DNA of 12,880 nt from an uncultured Bacilli bacterium (GCA_947598425.1 CANQFH010000028.1:1-12880); one strand, 5' to 3'. Shown: positions 1-6,894, numbered from the stretch's first letter. Notes: generated by a model from the letters alone, not told the origin. Program-made: numbers and translations.

Positions 1-216
1 GAAGTAGAAAAAAGAGTTTTAGATTATGCTAAAGAAAAAAATATTGATTGTGAATTATGTCATAATTTAGAAAATAGTATGGAATTAATTAAAAAAGAAG
101 CCCAAGAAAATGAATGTGTTTTATTATCACCAGCTAGTGCATCATGGGATCAATATGACAAATTCGAAACAAGAGGCGAAGAATTTAAGAATTTAGTTGA
201 TAAATTATTTAATTAA
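1..216 (+). CDS. murD: UDP-N-acetylmuramoylalanine--D-glutamate ligase, C-terminal fragment
   Basis: The window opens inside a reading frame of 71 residues that ends in TAA at 214-216; the 5' part lies outside the window. The C-terminal signature LLSPASASWDQYDKFETRG followed by EEF is the hallmark of MurD, the cytoplasmic ligase that adds D-glutamate to UDP-MurNAc-L-Ala in peptidoglycan precursor synthesis. This segment belongs to the third (C-terminal, Rossmann-like) Mur ligase domain, where the Ser/Asp/Phe region helps bind D-glutamate. No other division/cell-wall (dcw) cluster gene follows, so murD is either the last gene of its operon or stands apart from a classical cluster. I see no terminator after it; instead the promoter of the next gene overlaps its last codons. 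Confidence 0.93.
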   Translation, partial: EVEKRVLDYAKEKNIDCELCHNLENSMELIKKEAQENECVLLSPASASWDQYDKFETRGEEFKNLVDKLFN

Positions 217-225
217 AGGTATAAT
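197..225 (+). promoter_or_regulatory. Sigma-A-type promoter for the Ig-domain membrane protein
   Basis: TTGATA at 197-202 (5 of 6 to TTGACA) is followed after exactly 17 nt by a perfect TATAAT at 220-225. The -35 box lies inside the last codons of murD. Transcription would start near 232, giving a leader of about 25 nt that contains the ribosome site AAGGGG at 242-247. Confidence 0.7.
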
Positions 226-256
226 TGATATAGAGTAGTAAAAGGGGCAAGATACT

Positions 257-1672
257 ATGAATAATGAAAATAATGATAATTTAGGAAATAACTTAGGAAG
301 TGTTGGTCCAAATCCAAGTGTTACGCCGACACCAATACCTAATCCCGGTAATGAGATGGTACCTCCAACACCGAGTGTAAATTCCAATCCAATGGCAGGT
401 CCTAGTCCTAGCCCAATACCTAATCCAGTTGGTATGGGGCCACAACCAGAGACTTTAAATAATAATAATGTTAATAATTCTAATTTGGGAATTGGTTTAG
501 ATTTAAATAATAATTTAGGAAGTTTAAATAATAATTCGCAAATGAATTTAAATGCACAAGGTATTCCTAATCCTGAACCAGCTTTTACAAATCCTTCTAA
601 TATTGCTCCATCAATGCCAGGATTTGAAAGCTCAAGTCAAATAGGAATGACTCCACCAATATCATTTGAACCAGAAAAACAACCTAAAAAGAAGACCAAT
701 AAAACAACATTTATTATTGCCGTTATTGCCGTTTTAGCCATAGTGGGATTTGGAGTTTATTATGTATTAAATTATACTAATTTATTAAATAATCAAAAAG
801 CAAAAGTAACAATCGCTATGAAAGAAAATGTTACGGTTAATTTAGGTGATGATTTATCTAAATTAACAATTGATACTTTTGCTACTATAACAGGAACACA
901 ACCAAGTAATTGTAGTGTTGATTATAGTAATGTTGATTTAAATAATGCTGGAGAATATGATATTACAGTAAAATGTGGTGAAATGAGTAAAACTGGTAAA
1001 TTAACAATTGTCGATAATACAACTTTAACAGTTAAAACAAAGACAGTATATAAGAGTCCTAGTGAGGTTTTAATACCTAGTGAATTTGCCTATGAATATG
1101 ATCCTGATTTAACTTTTGAATTTTCTGATCCAACTGTAGCCAATAGTTATTTAAATAATACTTCTGGTACTTATACAGTTAGTTTAAAAGTTAGAAGTTC
1201 TAATGGTAAAACAACAACAGTTGATGGTAAATTAGTAATGATACCAAATCCAATCAAGGGTTATGTTGTCTGTACATCTAATCCTCAAAATGATAGTGAA
1301 AATACTTATTCAATGATTGAAAAGTTAAACTTTGGTATTTCTAATAATGATACTGAAAATAATGTTTATGGTGGTGTTGCCAATAGAATATATACTTTAA
1401 CATTTAGTGATGAAACAGCTTATAATAATAAAGTAGCAACATATAAAACTAGTCAAAATTTAAATATTGAAGGTATTAATGGTGGTGATGTTACATTTGA
1501 TGATAGTTCAAAAACAATTACTATTAATCAAGAATTAACTAATGATGATATATTGGATAATTATGGTGAAAACATCACTACTTATGTAAGTATTAGAAAC
1601 TACTGTAGAGATACTTTAGGTTATAGTTTTAATTATGAACAAGCAGGAGTACAAGAAAATAGTGAAGGCTAA
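257..1672 (+). CDS. Membrane-anchored protein with Pro/Asn-rich cytoplasmic tail and Ig-like extracellular domains
   Basis: 471 residues with no N-terminal signal peptide. Residues 1-140 are low complexity, rich in Pro, Asn and Gly, with two near-copies of a P(T/S)PIPNP motif (about 24-30 and 51-57) and Asn runs. A basic patch (KKKTNK, 144-149) precedes one membrane segment at about 151-171, so the Pro-rich part should face the cytoplasm and about 300 residues lie outside. The outer part begins with two beta-rich repeats (about 183-253 and 254-328) that resemble bacterial Ig-like modules; Cys219 and Cys240 could form a disulfide in the first. The C-terminal portion (about 335-471) is another predominantly polar domain that I do not recognise. 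Start ATG has AAGGGG upstream. The gene follows murD with its own promoter and ends in a terminator. Function unknown; a surface or envelope-associated role is an inference from topology. Confidence 0.8.
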   Translation: MNNENNDNLGNNLGSVGPNPSVTPTPIPNPGNEMVPPTPSVNSNPMAGPSPSPIPNPVGMGPQPETLNNNNVNNSNLGIGLDLNNNLGSLNNNSQMNLNAQGIPNPEPAFTNPSNIAPSMPGFESSSQIGMTPPISFEPEKQPKKKTNKTTFIIAVIAVLAIVGFGVYYVLNYTNLLNNQKAKVTIAMKENVTVNLGDDLSKLTIDTFATITGTQPSNCSVDYSNVDLNNAGEYDITVKCGEMSKTGKLTIVDNTTLTVKTKTVYKSPSEVLIPSEFAYEYDPDLTFEFSDPTVANSYLNNTSGTYTVSLKVRSSNGKTTTVDGKLVMIPNPIKGYVVCTSNPQNDSENTYSMIEKLNFGISNNDTENNVYGGVANRIYTLTFSDETAYNNKVATYKTSQNLNIEGINGGDVTFDDSSKTITINQELTNDDILDNYGENITTYVSIRNYCRDTLGYSFNYEQAGVQENSEG

Positions 1673-1690
1673 AAAATAGCCTTTTTATTT
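1665..1690 (+). terminator. Rho-independent terminator overlapping the stop codon
   Basis: AAGGCTA (1665-1671) pairs with TAGCCTT (1677-1683) around a 5-nt A loop, followed by a T-rich run. The left arm contains the last codons and part of the TAA stop of the upstream gene, so the terminator is embedded in the coding end. Confidence 0.8.
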
Positions 1691-1701
1691 GTCTTTATAA
1701 G

Positions 1702-1722
1702 TGATAAAATAAAACCAGGTGA
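1702..1722 (+). promoter_or_regulatory. Extended -10 promoter and adjoining ribosome site for the cysteine desulfurase
   Basis: TG-A-TAAAAT at 1702-1710 is an extended -10 element (5 of 6 to TATAAT); no good -35 is visible. The Shine-Dalgarno AGGTGA at 1717-1722 begins only 6 nt after the -10 box, so transcription would start at or beside the ribosome site. Confidence 0.5.
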
Positions 1723-1727
1723 AAAAG

Positions 1728-2852
1728 ATGATTTATTTAGATTATAGTGCTACAACTCCAGTTAATAAGGAAGTATTAGATAGTTATGTAACTGCTAATT
1801 TGGAATTTGTAGGTAATGCTAATTCCATGCATGAATTAGGATTAAAAATAACTAAACTTATTAATAGTGCTACTAAACAAATAGCGGACATTCTTCATGT
1901 TAAAGAACAAGAAATTATTTATACTAGTGGTTCTAGTGAAGCTAATAATTTAGCAATTAAAGGATTATGTTATAAATATCAAAATAGAGGTAAACATATT
2001 ATAACTACTAATTTTGAACATTCTTCTATTAATGAGACTTTAGAATTTTTAAAAAATAATGGTTATGAAATATCTTATGTTGATTGTGATAACAATGGTA
2101 TTGTTAAACTAGATTCCCTAAAAAAATTAATTAGGGATGATACGATTTTAGTAATAGTAACGTCAGTAAATAGTGAAATAGGTATTGTTGAACCCATTGA
2201 AGAAATAGGTAAGTTTTTAAAAGATTACCCTAAATGTTTTTTTATGAGTGATTTAACTCAAAGTATTGGTAAAATTAACATTAATTTAGATAATGTAGAT
2301 TTAGCAACATTTTCAGCTCATAAAATATATGGTTTAAAAGGTATTGGATGTCTTGTAAAAAAAGAAAAAGTTTTATTAGAACCCCTTATTCATGGTGGAA
2401 AATCTACTACTAGATATCGAAGTGGTACTCCAGCTCATCCATTAATTGTATCTTTAGCTAAAGCATTAAGATTAGCAATAGAAAATCTTGATGAAAAATA
2501 TAATCATGTTTTAAAATTAAATACATATTTAAAAGAAAAATTAAATAGTTATCAAGATGTTTATATAAATAGTAATTCATGTTGTGTTCCTCATATTTTA
2601 AATGTAAGTATTATAGGCATTAAAAGTGAAACATTTATGCATGCTTTGGAAAAAGAAAATATTTTTATATCAACTAAAACTGCATGTAATGATGATAATA
2701 CAATGAGTATGGCTGTATATAATTTAACTCATGACAAAGATAAAAGTCTCTCGTCAATAAGAATCAGTATATCTTATTTAACAACAAAAGAAGAAATTGA
2801 TAATTTTTTAAAGGCCTTTGATAAATGCTATCATGAATTAAAACTTATTTAA
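1728..2852 (+). CDS. Cysteine desulfurase (NifS/IscS family, aminotransferase class V)
   Basis: 374 residues from ATG 1728. This PLP enzyme converts L-cysteine to alanine and an enzyme-bound persulfide, supplying sulfur for Fe-S clusters or tRNA thiolation in the cytoplasm. The PLP lysine is Lys199 in SAHK; His98 in NFEHSS stacks on PLP; Asp175 and Gln178 in SDLTQ match the cofactor contacts; Cys320 in STKTAC is the catalytic cysteine. The C-terminus has the family's SIRISISYLTTKEEID region. Length is typical. A GTG at 1719 is in frame but lies inside the Shine-Dalgarno AGGTGA (1717-1722), which sits 5 nt before ATG 1728, so the later start is preferred. No IscU/SufU scaffold or ThiI partner is adjacent; the gene is flanked by terminators and appears monocistronic, so the sulfur acceptor cannot be told from context. 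Confidence 0.93.
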   Translation: MIYLDYSATTPVNKEVLDSYVTANLEFVGNANSMHELGLKITKLINSATKQIADILHVKEQEIIYTSGSSEANNLAIKGLCYKYQNRGKHIITTNFEHSSINETLEFLKNNGYEISYVDCDNNGIVKLDSLKKLIRDDTILVIVTSVNSEIGIVEPIEEIGKFLKDYPKCFFMSDLTQSIGKININLDNVDLATFSAHKIYGLKGIGCLVKKEKVLLEPLIHGGKSTTRYRSGTPAHPLIVSLAKALRLAIENLDEKYNHVLKLNTYLKEKLNSYQDVYINSNSCCVPHILNVSIIGIKSETFMHALEKENIFISTKTACNDDNTMSMAVYNLTHDKDKSLSSIRISISYLTTKEEIDNFLKAFDKCYHELKLI

Positions 2853-2871
2853 AAATTTAACTTTTAATAAA

Positions 2872-2909
2872 AATAAAACAACCTTATTGAATTTATAGGT
2901 TGTTTTATT
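2872..2909. terminator. Bidirectional terminator between convergent genes
   Basis: AATAAAACAACCT (2872-2884) is perfectly complementary to AGGTTGTTTTATT (2897-2909), a 13-bp stem with a 12-nt loop. The arms carry T-runs in both directions, serving the cysteine desulfurase (+) and the collagen-like gene (-). Confidence 0.85.
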
Positions 2910-2935
2910 AATGCAAGTATTAATTAAAGTAATAA

Positions 2936-3361
2936 TTAAGCAGCAGCGGCAGCAGGTCCAGTAGGTCCTGTTGGTCCAGTCGCACCTTCAGGTCCAGTAG
3001 GTCCTGTTGGTCCAGTCACGCCTTCAGGTCCGGTAGGTCCTGTTGGCCCAGTTACACCTTCAGGTCCAGTAGGGCCAGTTATACCTTGAGGTCCAGTCGG
3101 ACCAACTTCTCCTTGAATACCTGTAGGTCCTTGAGGTCCAGTTGGACCTTGTGGAATAGTTAAGTTTAAGATATAGTTAGGTGCAACACCAGTTATACTT
3201 GCTGCAGCCATACTACCAGGAAGCCCAGTAGTTACAGTACCAATTGTTAATGTCATATTACCTGGAACAACGGTATTTTGATAAGCGCAACAGCAACAAC
3301 TTTGGTGATGACATTCATTATATTTTTGAATTATGCATCTCGCTCTCTCAACGTTATTCAT
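2936..3361 (-). CDS. Short collagen-like (GXY repeat) protein, likely spore surface/exosporium filament
   Basis: 141 residues. The N-terminus (1-28) is Cys-rich: Cys9, Cys17 and a CCCC run at 22-25. Residues about 30-71 form a small beta-type module ([10 protein letters not shown] and LNLTIPQG) of the kind often found before bacterial collagen stretches. Residues 72-136 are 21 uninterrupted Gly-X-Y triplets plus Gly-Pro, mostly GPT, GVT and GPE; 14 triplets have Thr in Y, the position O-glycosylated in BclA-type proteins. It ends abruptly in five alanines, with no C-terminal trimerisation domain like that of BclA. No signal peptide is present, as expected for a protein made in the mother cell and placed on the spore. 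The Shine-Dalgarno is very strong (GGGGAGGG, 3366-3373). It diverges from a glycosyltransferase gene, a plausible modifying enzyme. Spore location is inferred from family, context and the promoter motif. Confidence 0.85.
   Translation of the reverse strand: MNNVERARCIIQKYNECHHQSCCCCAYQNTVVPGNMTLTIGTVTTGLPGSMAAASITGVAPNYILNLTIPQGPTGPQGPTGIQGEVGPTGPQGITGPTGPEGVTGPTGPTGPEGVTGPTGPTGPEGATGPTGPTGPAAAAA
2958..3065. repeat. 36-bp tandem repeat, three copies, inside the collagen-like gene
   Basis: Units at 2958-2993, 2994-3029 and 3030-3065 each encode the 12-residue block [10 protein letters not shown](V/A)T (read on the minus strand). They differ by a few substitutions, and a degenerate partial unit follows from 3066. 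Such arrays in collagen-like genes commonly vary in copy number. Confidence 0.85.
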
Positions 3362-3372
3362 TTTTCCCTCCC

Positions 3373-3405
3373 CATTAATAAGTTATGTCCTTCAATCTTT
3401 TTAGT
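3373..3405 (-). promoter_or_regulatory. Sigma-K-like promoter of the collagen-like gene
   Basis: On the minus strand AC (3405-3404) is followed by 16 nt and then CATAACTTATTAATG (3387-3373). This fits the published mother-cell sigma-K pattern (AC near -35; CATANNNTA near -10). No good TTGACA/TATAAT pair is present. The same block precedes the CotZ-type gene. Confidence 0.55.
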
Positions 3406-3430
3406 AAAGTTAAAACGACTAGATAAAATA

Positions 3431-3467
3431 GCAAATTTTAAATTTTAGCATAAATTATTTTAGGTGA
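3431..3467 (+). promoter_or_regulatory. Sigma-K-like -10 element and ribosome site of the glycosyltransferase gene
   Basis: CATAAATTATT at 3449-3459 is identical over 11 nt to the element before the CotZ-type gene. At the matching -35 position there is GC (3431-3432) rather than AC, 16 nt upstream. The Shine-Dalgarno AGGTGA (3462-3467) lies directly after, four bases before a TTG start at 3472. Confidence 0.45.
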
Positions 3468-3471
3468 TATT

Positions 3472-4557
3472 TTGAAAAATTATAAAGTTTGTGTATATGC
3501 AATTAGTAAAAATGAAGAAAAATTTGTTAAAAGATGGTATGATTCAATGAAAGAAGCTGATAAGATTATTGTTCTGGATACTGGAAGTACAGATAATACA
3601 GTATCTTTATTAAAAGAATTAGGAGTCGAAGTTCATGAAAAAATCATTGATCCTTTTCGATTTGATGTAGCTCGTAATCTTTCATTAGAGTTAATTCCTG
3701 AAGATTATACTATTTGTGTTTGTACTGATTTAGATGAAGTTTTTGAAAAAGGTTGGAAAGAGAAGTTATTACAAATTTGGAATGATGATATTAATAGAGT
3801 TAAATATACTTATAATTGGTCATTTGATGAATATAATCAACCTGCGACTACCTTTTTAGCAAATAAAATACATAAAAGAAGTGATTATGTATGGAAACAT
3901 CCAGTTCATGAAGTCTTAGAATGTCAAACTGAAGAAAAAGAAATAATATGTAAAGAGATCGTAATTAATCATTATCCTGATAAAAATAAATCACGATCTA
4001 ATTATTTACCTTTACTTGAATTAAGTGTTAAAGAAGATCCCCTAGATGATCGTAATATGCATTATTTAGGTAGAGAGTACATGTATTATAAAAAATGGGA
4101 TGAATGTATTGCTACTTTAAAGAAACATTTAAGTTTAGAAACCGCTACTTGGAAAGATGAAAGGGCAGCTTCAATGCGTTATATAGCTAGATGTTATAAG
4201 GCTAAAAATGACCTGGATACTGCAGTTGAGTGTTATTTAGATGCTATCGAAGAAGCTCCTTATTTACGGGAGGCATATGTTGAATTAGCGTATTTATATT
4301 ATGAGAAAGAAGACTATCCCACAACATATCATTATTTAAAAAAAGCTCTAGATATAACTAAAAAGAGTGATTCTTATATTAATGAAGAATTTGCATGGAA
4401 TAGTTTTATATATGATTTAATTGGCTTTTGTGCTTTTAAATTAGGTTATTATCATGAAGCCGTAGATTACACTAAAAAAGCCTTAGATATGGATAAAAAT
4501 AATCTAAGACTCCAAATGAATTTAGAAATTATGGAAAATTATCTAAAAGTAATTTAA
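3472..4557 (+). CDS. GT2-family (SunS-like) glycosyltransferase with C-terminal TPR repeats
   Basis: 361 residues starting at TTG, chosen because AGGTGA sits four bases upstream. Residues 1 to about 180 form a GT-A fold glycosyltransferase domain: CVYAISKNEE at the nucleotide-sugar end, DTGSTDNT (36-43), and a metal-binding DxD-type motif in TDLDEV (Asp86, Asp88). Residues about 185-355 are helical TPR-like repeats (for example YLGREYMYYKKWDECI, ARCYKAKNDLDTAVECY and GYYHEAVDYTKKALDMD). This architecture is known for protein glycosyltransferases such as SunS, which modify peptide substrates; TPRs may bind the acceptor. It is cytoplasmic, with no membrane segment. Its divergent neighbour is a Thr-rich collagen-like protein and both have sigma-K-like elements, so that protein is the obvious candidate acceptor. 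The acceptor and sugar are inferences; the glycosyltransferase call is firm. Confidence 0.88.
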   Translation: MKNYKVCVYAISKNEEKFVKRWYDSMKEADKIIVLDTGSTDNTVSLLKELGVEVHEKIIDPFRFDVARNLSLELIPEDYTICVCTDLDEVFEKGWKEKLLQIWNDDINRVKYTYNWSFDEYNQPATTFLANKIHKRSDYVWKHPVHEVLECQTEEKEIICKEIVINHYPDKNKSRSNYLPLLELSVKEDPLDDRNMHYLGREYMYYKKWDECIATLKKHLSLETATWKDERAASMRYIARCYKAKNDLDTAVECYLDAIEEAPYLREAYVELAYLYYEKEDYPTTYHYLKKALDITKKSDSYINEEFAWNSFIYDLIGFCAFKLGYYHEAVDYTKKALDMDKNNLRLQMNLEIMENYLKVI

Positions 4558-4558
4558 A

Positions 4559-6151
4559 TTAATCATGTAATAATACAGCATGAATAACAAGTCTATCACT
4601 ATCACCAGAACAAGTAGATAAAGTTAAGATTTTATCTTTATTAGATACAGGAGTATTAAATTCATAAATAGAACGATCAGTAACCATATCTAAATATTCT
4701 TGAAATTTTTCATCACTACTAAAATTAGCTATTAAATAATCATTAGTATTTGGTACGACATAGATTGAGAATATTTGCCAATTTAACTTTTCATATAAAG
4801 TATCAAACTCAATTATTTGATTTTCACTCTTTTTATACCAATTAGCATATTTAGTTTTATATAATGTTCCAAACATAACACCACTATAATACATATTATG
4901 ACCAAAAATAATTGTATTTTTACTTAATTCTTCAGGGTTAGCACGATAATCCATATATATCCAACCACTAGCGTCTTTTTGATTTTTAAAATTCTTTTTT
5001 AAATAGTAATCATTATCTTCAGCTTGAACTACAGGGTAATCAACATTTGTATTATTTACTTTTAACCATCCCACGGTATCAGGATTAATCTCTAATAAGG
5101 CTTGCATTTCATCTCTAATTACTAACTCTTCTTTTATGGGTTCTTCCGGATTTTCCGGTGGATTTTCTGGTAATTTTGGCTCACTATCTTTATTATCTTG
5201 ATATTCTGCTAAAACATTATTAATATCTTCTTGAATTTTTTCTACTTTTTGCATAGAAGTATAATTAGAATAAAATACATAAGTAACTAAAGAGCTCACA
5301 ATAAATAAAGAAATAAATATACAAGTTTTAATTGTATTTAAATGGATTTGACTAATTAAATTATCTTGTAAATAATCTTTACTATAATCTATTTTAAATT
5401 GAATGTTATTTATTTTAGCATTCTTTTTATTTAGTTTTTTTAAATATTCAATTAATTCAATATTATTGATATTTTCTTCGATGATTATTTTGATATTTTT
5501 AATTTTATTTTTTTCTAATATATCTAAAATATTTTCAATATCATTTTTATTTAGTTTATTAATATAAATTACTTTTAAATAACGATTGATATTAATAAAA
5601 GATTTAAAGTCTTCTTCATCTTCTTTACTTAAAGGAAGAGTAAGATATATGATAGTTTTATAATATAAAGAAGAAAAGTTTTCTAAATTATTTTCTTCCA
5701 TAAAATTACTTAAAAATAATATTTCATTTCGACTATTAACAGTAATATTTTCTTTATCTAACATTTCTAATAAGAATGTTGGAATATTATATAAAGATAC
5801 AAAATTAATACATTTAGTATTTATTATTTCTTTAGCAATACTATAAGTTAAAATATCCTCTTCGAGTAAATATAAATTATTAAGATTATCGATATTTTTA
5901 ATAGCTTGTAATATTAATGGAGCAATACTATTTTCTTTAATTATTAAAGTATTAATATGGGCATCAATGATTAATTCTTTAAGAAAAGTTTGGACTAATT
6001 TTAAGTTAGTTAGAATATATTCATCACTAAATACTAATTCATTTTGACTAATAACATTGGTATTAATTAAGTTTTTTTGATCTGTATTTAATTTTCTTTT
6101 TTTTTGGACAAATAATTTATTATCTTGAATTTGAAAAATTATCTTAATCAT
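4559..6151 (-). CDS. Class B sortase with a ~270-residue cytoplasmic N-terminal extension
   Basis: 530 residues, about twice the usual class B length. The C-terminal catalytic domain (about 345-530) has the catalytic triad: His418 in IIFGHNM, Cys514 in TLSTC and Arg520 in SDRLVIH. Upstream are a membrane segment at about 275-295, a short extracellular stretch and a Pro/Glu-rich linker (PENPPENPEEP, about 329-340). Sortases are membrane-bound transpeptidases that cleave a sorting motif and join the protein to the cell wall. Residues 1-270 are Ile/Leu/Asn/Lys-rich with regular alternating strands and helices, contain no recognised motif and should lie in the cytoplasm. The start has AAGGAG (6161-6166) nine bases upstream. 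The gene diverges from a small protein with a sorting signal, its probable substrate. Its stop codon is one base from the convergent glycosyltransferase stop. Confidence 0.9.
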   Translation of the reverse strand: MIKIIFQIQDNKLFVQKKRKLNTDQKNLINTNVISQNELVFSDEYILTNLKLVQTFLKELIIDAHINTLIIKENSIAPLILQAIKNIDNLNNLYLLEEDILTYSIAKEIINTKCINFVSLYNIPTFLLEMLDKENITVNSRNEILFLSNFMEENNLENFSSLYYKTIIYLTLPLSKEDEEDFKSFININRYLKVIYINKLNKNDIENILDILEKNKIKNIKIIIEENINNIELIEYLKKLNKKNAKINNIQFKIDYSKDYLQDNLISQIHLNTIKTCIFISLFIVSSLVTYVFYSNYTSMQKVEKIQEDINNVLAEYQDNKDSEPKLPENPPENPEEPIKEELVIRDEMQALLEINPDTVGWLKVNNTNVDYPVVQAEDNDYYLKKNFKNQKDASGWIYMDYRANPEELSKNTIIFGHNMYYSGVMFGTLYKTKYANWYKKSENQIIEFDTLYEKLNWQIFSIYVVPNTNDYLIANFSSDEKFQEYLDMVTDRSIYEFNTPVSNKDKILTLSTCSGDSDRLVIHAVLLHD

Positions 6152-6160
6152 TTATGTCTA

Positions 6161-6183
6161 CTCCTTATATTAATATGATAACA
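6161..6183 (-). promoter_or_regulatory. Extended -10 promoter and ribosome site of the sortase gene
   Basis: On the minus strand TG-T-TATCAT (6183-6175) is an extended -10 element with 5 of 6 matches; no clear -35. The Shine-Dalgarno AAGGAG (6166-6161) begins 8 nt after the -10, so the leader would be very short. Confidence 0.45.
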
Positions 6184-6240
6184 CAATTTGACATAATTTA
6201 ATAAAGAAATTTTAAAAAAATGTAGTTTTTTGTATTTTTA

Positions 6241-6275
6241 TGATATAATGTTGACATAATAAAGAGTAGGAGAGG
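6241..6275 (+). promoter_or_regulatory. Extended -10 promoter and ribosome site of the sortase-substrate gene
   Basis: TG-A-TATAAT at 6241-6249 is a perfect extended -10 element; the -35 region is poor. The Shine-Dalgarno AGGAGAGG (6268-6275) sits 7 nt before the GTG start at 6283. The leader would be about 27 nt. Confidence 0.65.
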
Positions 6276-6282
6276 ATAAAAA

Positions 6283-6822
6283 GTGAAAAAAGTATTGAGT
6301 TTATTAAGTGTAATGGTGATGGCTATTTTATTAGTACCTATGGTACCAAAAGCAGCGACAGGAATTGTACCAAATTGTGGTAATAAAGATGATCAAGGAA
6401 ATGTTACTTGTACAATAGTATACAATATCACAAGTTCTTCAGGACTATCTAATTTGACAGTTACTTTAACAGAAGAAGGTGGCGCTGATATTACATCAAT
6501 AGTTGATGCTGATGATTCTGAATGGTCTGTTGGCAGTAAGACTGAAGCTACTGCAGGTGTTTGGACAGTTAATTTAGTATCACCTGGTGTTAGTGGTGAA
6601 GGAAATTTATTTAAATTTACTTATAAAGCAAGTGGTTCAACTGATTGTAAAATAAGAGTAGCATTAAATAATGAAACTGCTACAATTACTCCAAATGATA
6701 CTCCAACTGATAATAAACAAACTGGAGCAACATTACCTTATATAGCTTTAGGAGCAGTTGTAATCTTAGCTACTGGAGCATACTTAGCTACAAGAAACAA
6801 AGCTAAAATGTATAAAATTTAA
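6283..6822 (+). CDS. Secreted cell-wall protein with NKQTG sorting signal (putative sortase substrate)
   Basis: 179 residues from a GTG start (strong AGGAGAGG seven bases upstream). Residues 1-25 are a signal peptide (MKK, then a hydrophobic core, with a likely cut after PKA). The mature part is a Ser/Thr/Gly/Asp-rich beta-type domain (about 30-135) with three Cys; its pattern is reminiscent of cohesin-like beta sandwiches, but I cannot assign a family. A Thr/Pro/Asn linker (TPNDTPTDNKQTG) leads into a C-terminal sorting signal: NKQTG at 144-148, a hydrophobic segment at about 151-170, and a basic tail (RNKAK). Class B sortases recognise NPQTN-like motifs; here Lys replaces Pro. The class B sortase gene diverges from it across 131 nt, so the two probably act as a pair. 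The biological role of the anchored protein is unknown. Confidence 0.85.
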   Translation: MKKVLSLLSVMVMAILLVPMVPKAATGIVPNCGNKDDQGNVTCTIVYNITSSSGLSNLTVTLTEEGGADITSIVDADDSEWSVGSKTEATAGVWTVNLVSPGVSGEGNLFKFTYKASGSTDCKIRVALNNETATITPNDTPTDNKQTGATLPYIALGAVVILATGAYLATRNKAKMYKI

Positions 6823-6840
6823 TTAATTTAGAAACTTTTT

Positions 6841-6871
6841 ATAGCCTTTTTGTTTGAAAGGCTATTTTTTT
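6841..6871 (+). terminator. Rho-independent terminator after the sorting-signal protein gene
   Basis: ATAGCCTTT (6841-6849) pairs with AAAGGCTAT (6857-6865) around a 7-nt loop, followed by seven T. The candidate -35 of lysS (TTGAAA, 6854-6859) lies within the loop and right arm. Confidence 0.9.
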
Positions 6872-6894
6872 ATGGTATAATCTTTTACAGGTGA
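6854..6894 (+). promoter_or_regulatory. lysS promoter overlapping the upstream terminator
   Basis: TTGAAA (6854-6859, 5 of 6) is followed after 16 nt by a perfect TATAAT (6876-6881) with an extended TGG before it (6873-6875). The Shine-Dalgarno AGGTGA (6889-6894) begins 7 nt after the -10, next to the expected start site. There is no room for a T-box or other leader regulator. Confidence 0.65.

Noticed and set aside
205..387. 60-codon open frame on the minus strand
   Set aside because: It is the antisense of the Pro/Gly-rich start of the membrane protein gene and has no credible ribosome site.
257..1672. Sortase-anchored surface protein
   Set aside because: No C-terminal sorting motif or hydrophobic tail; the only membrane segment is internal at about residues 151-171.
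1719..1727. GTG start for the cysteine desulfurase
   Set aside because: The GTG overlaps the Shine-Dalgarno AGGTGA that serves ATG 1728.
2936..3121. CRISPR-like or satellite array in the GC-richer repeat region
   Set aside because: The periodicity is explained by Gly-X-Y codons; there are no conserved repeats separated by unique spacers.
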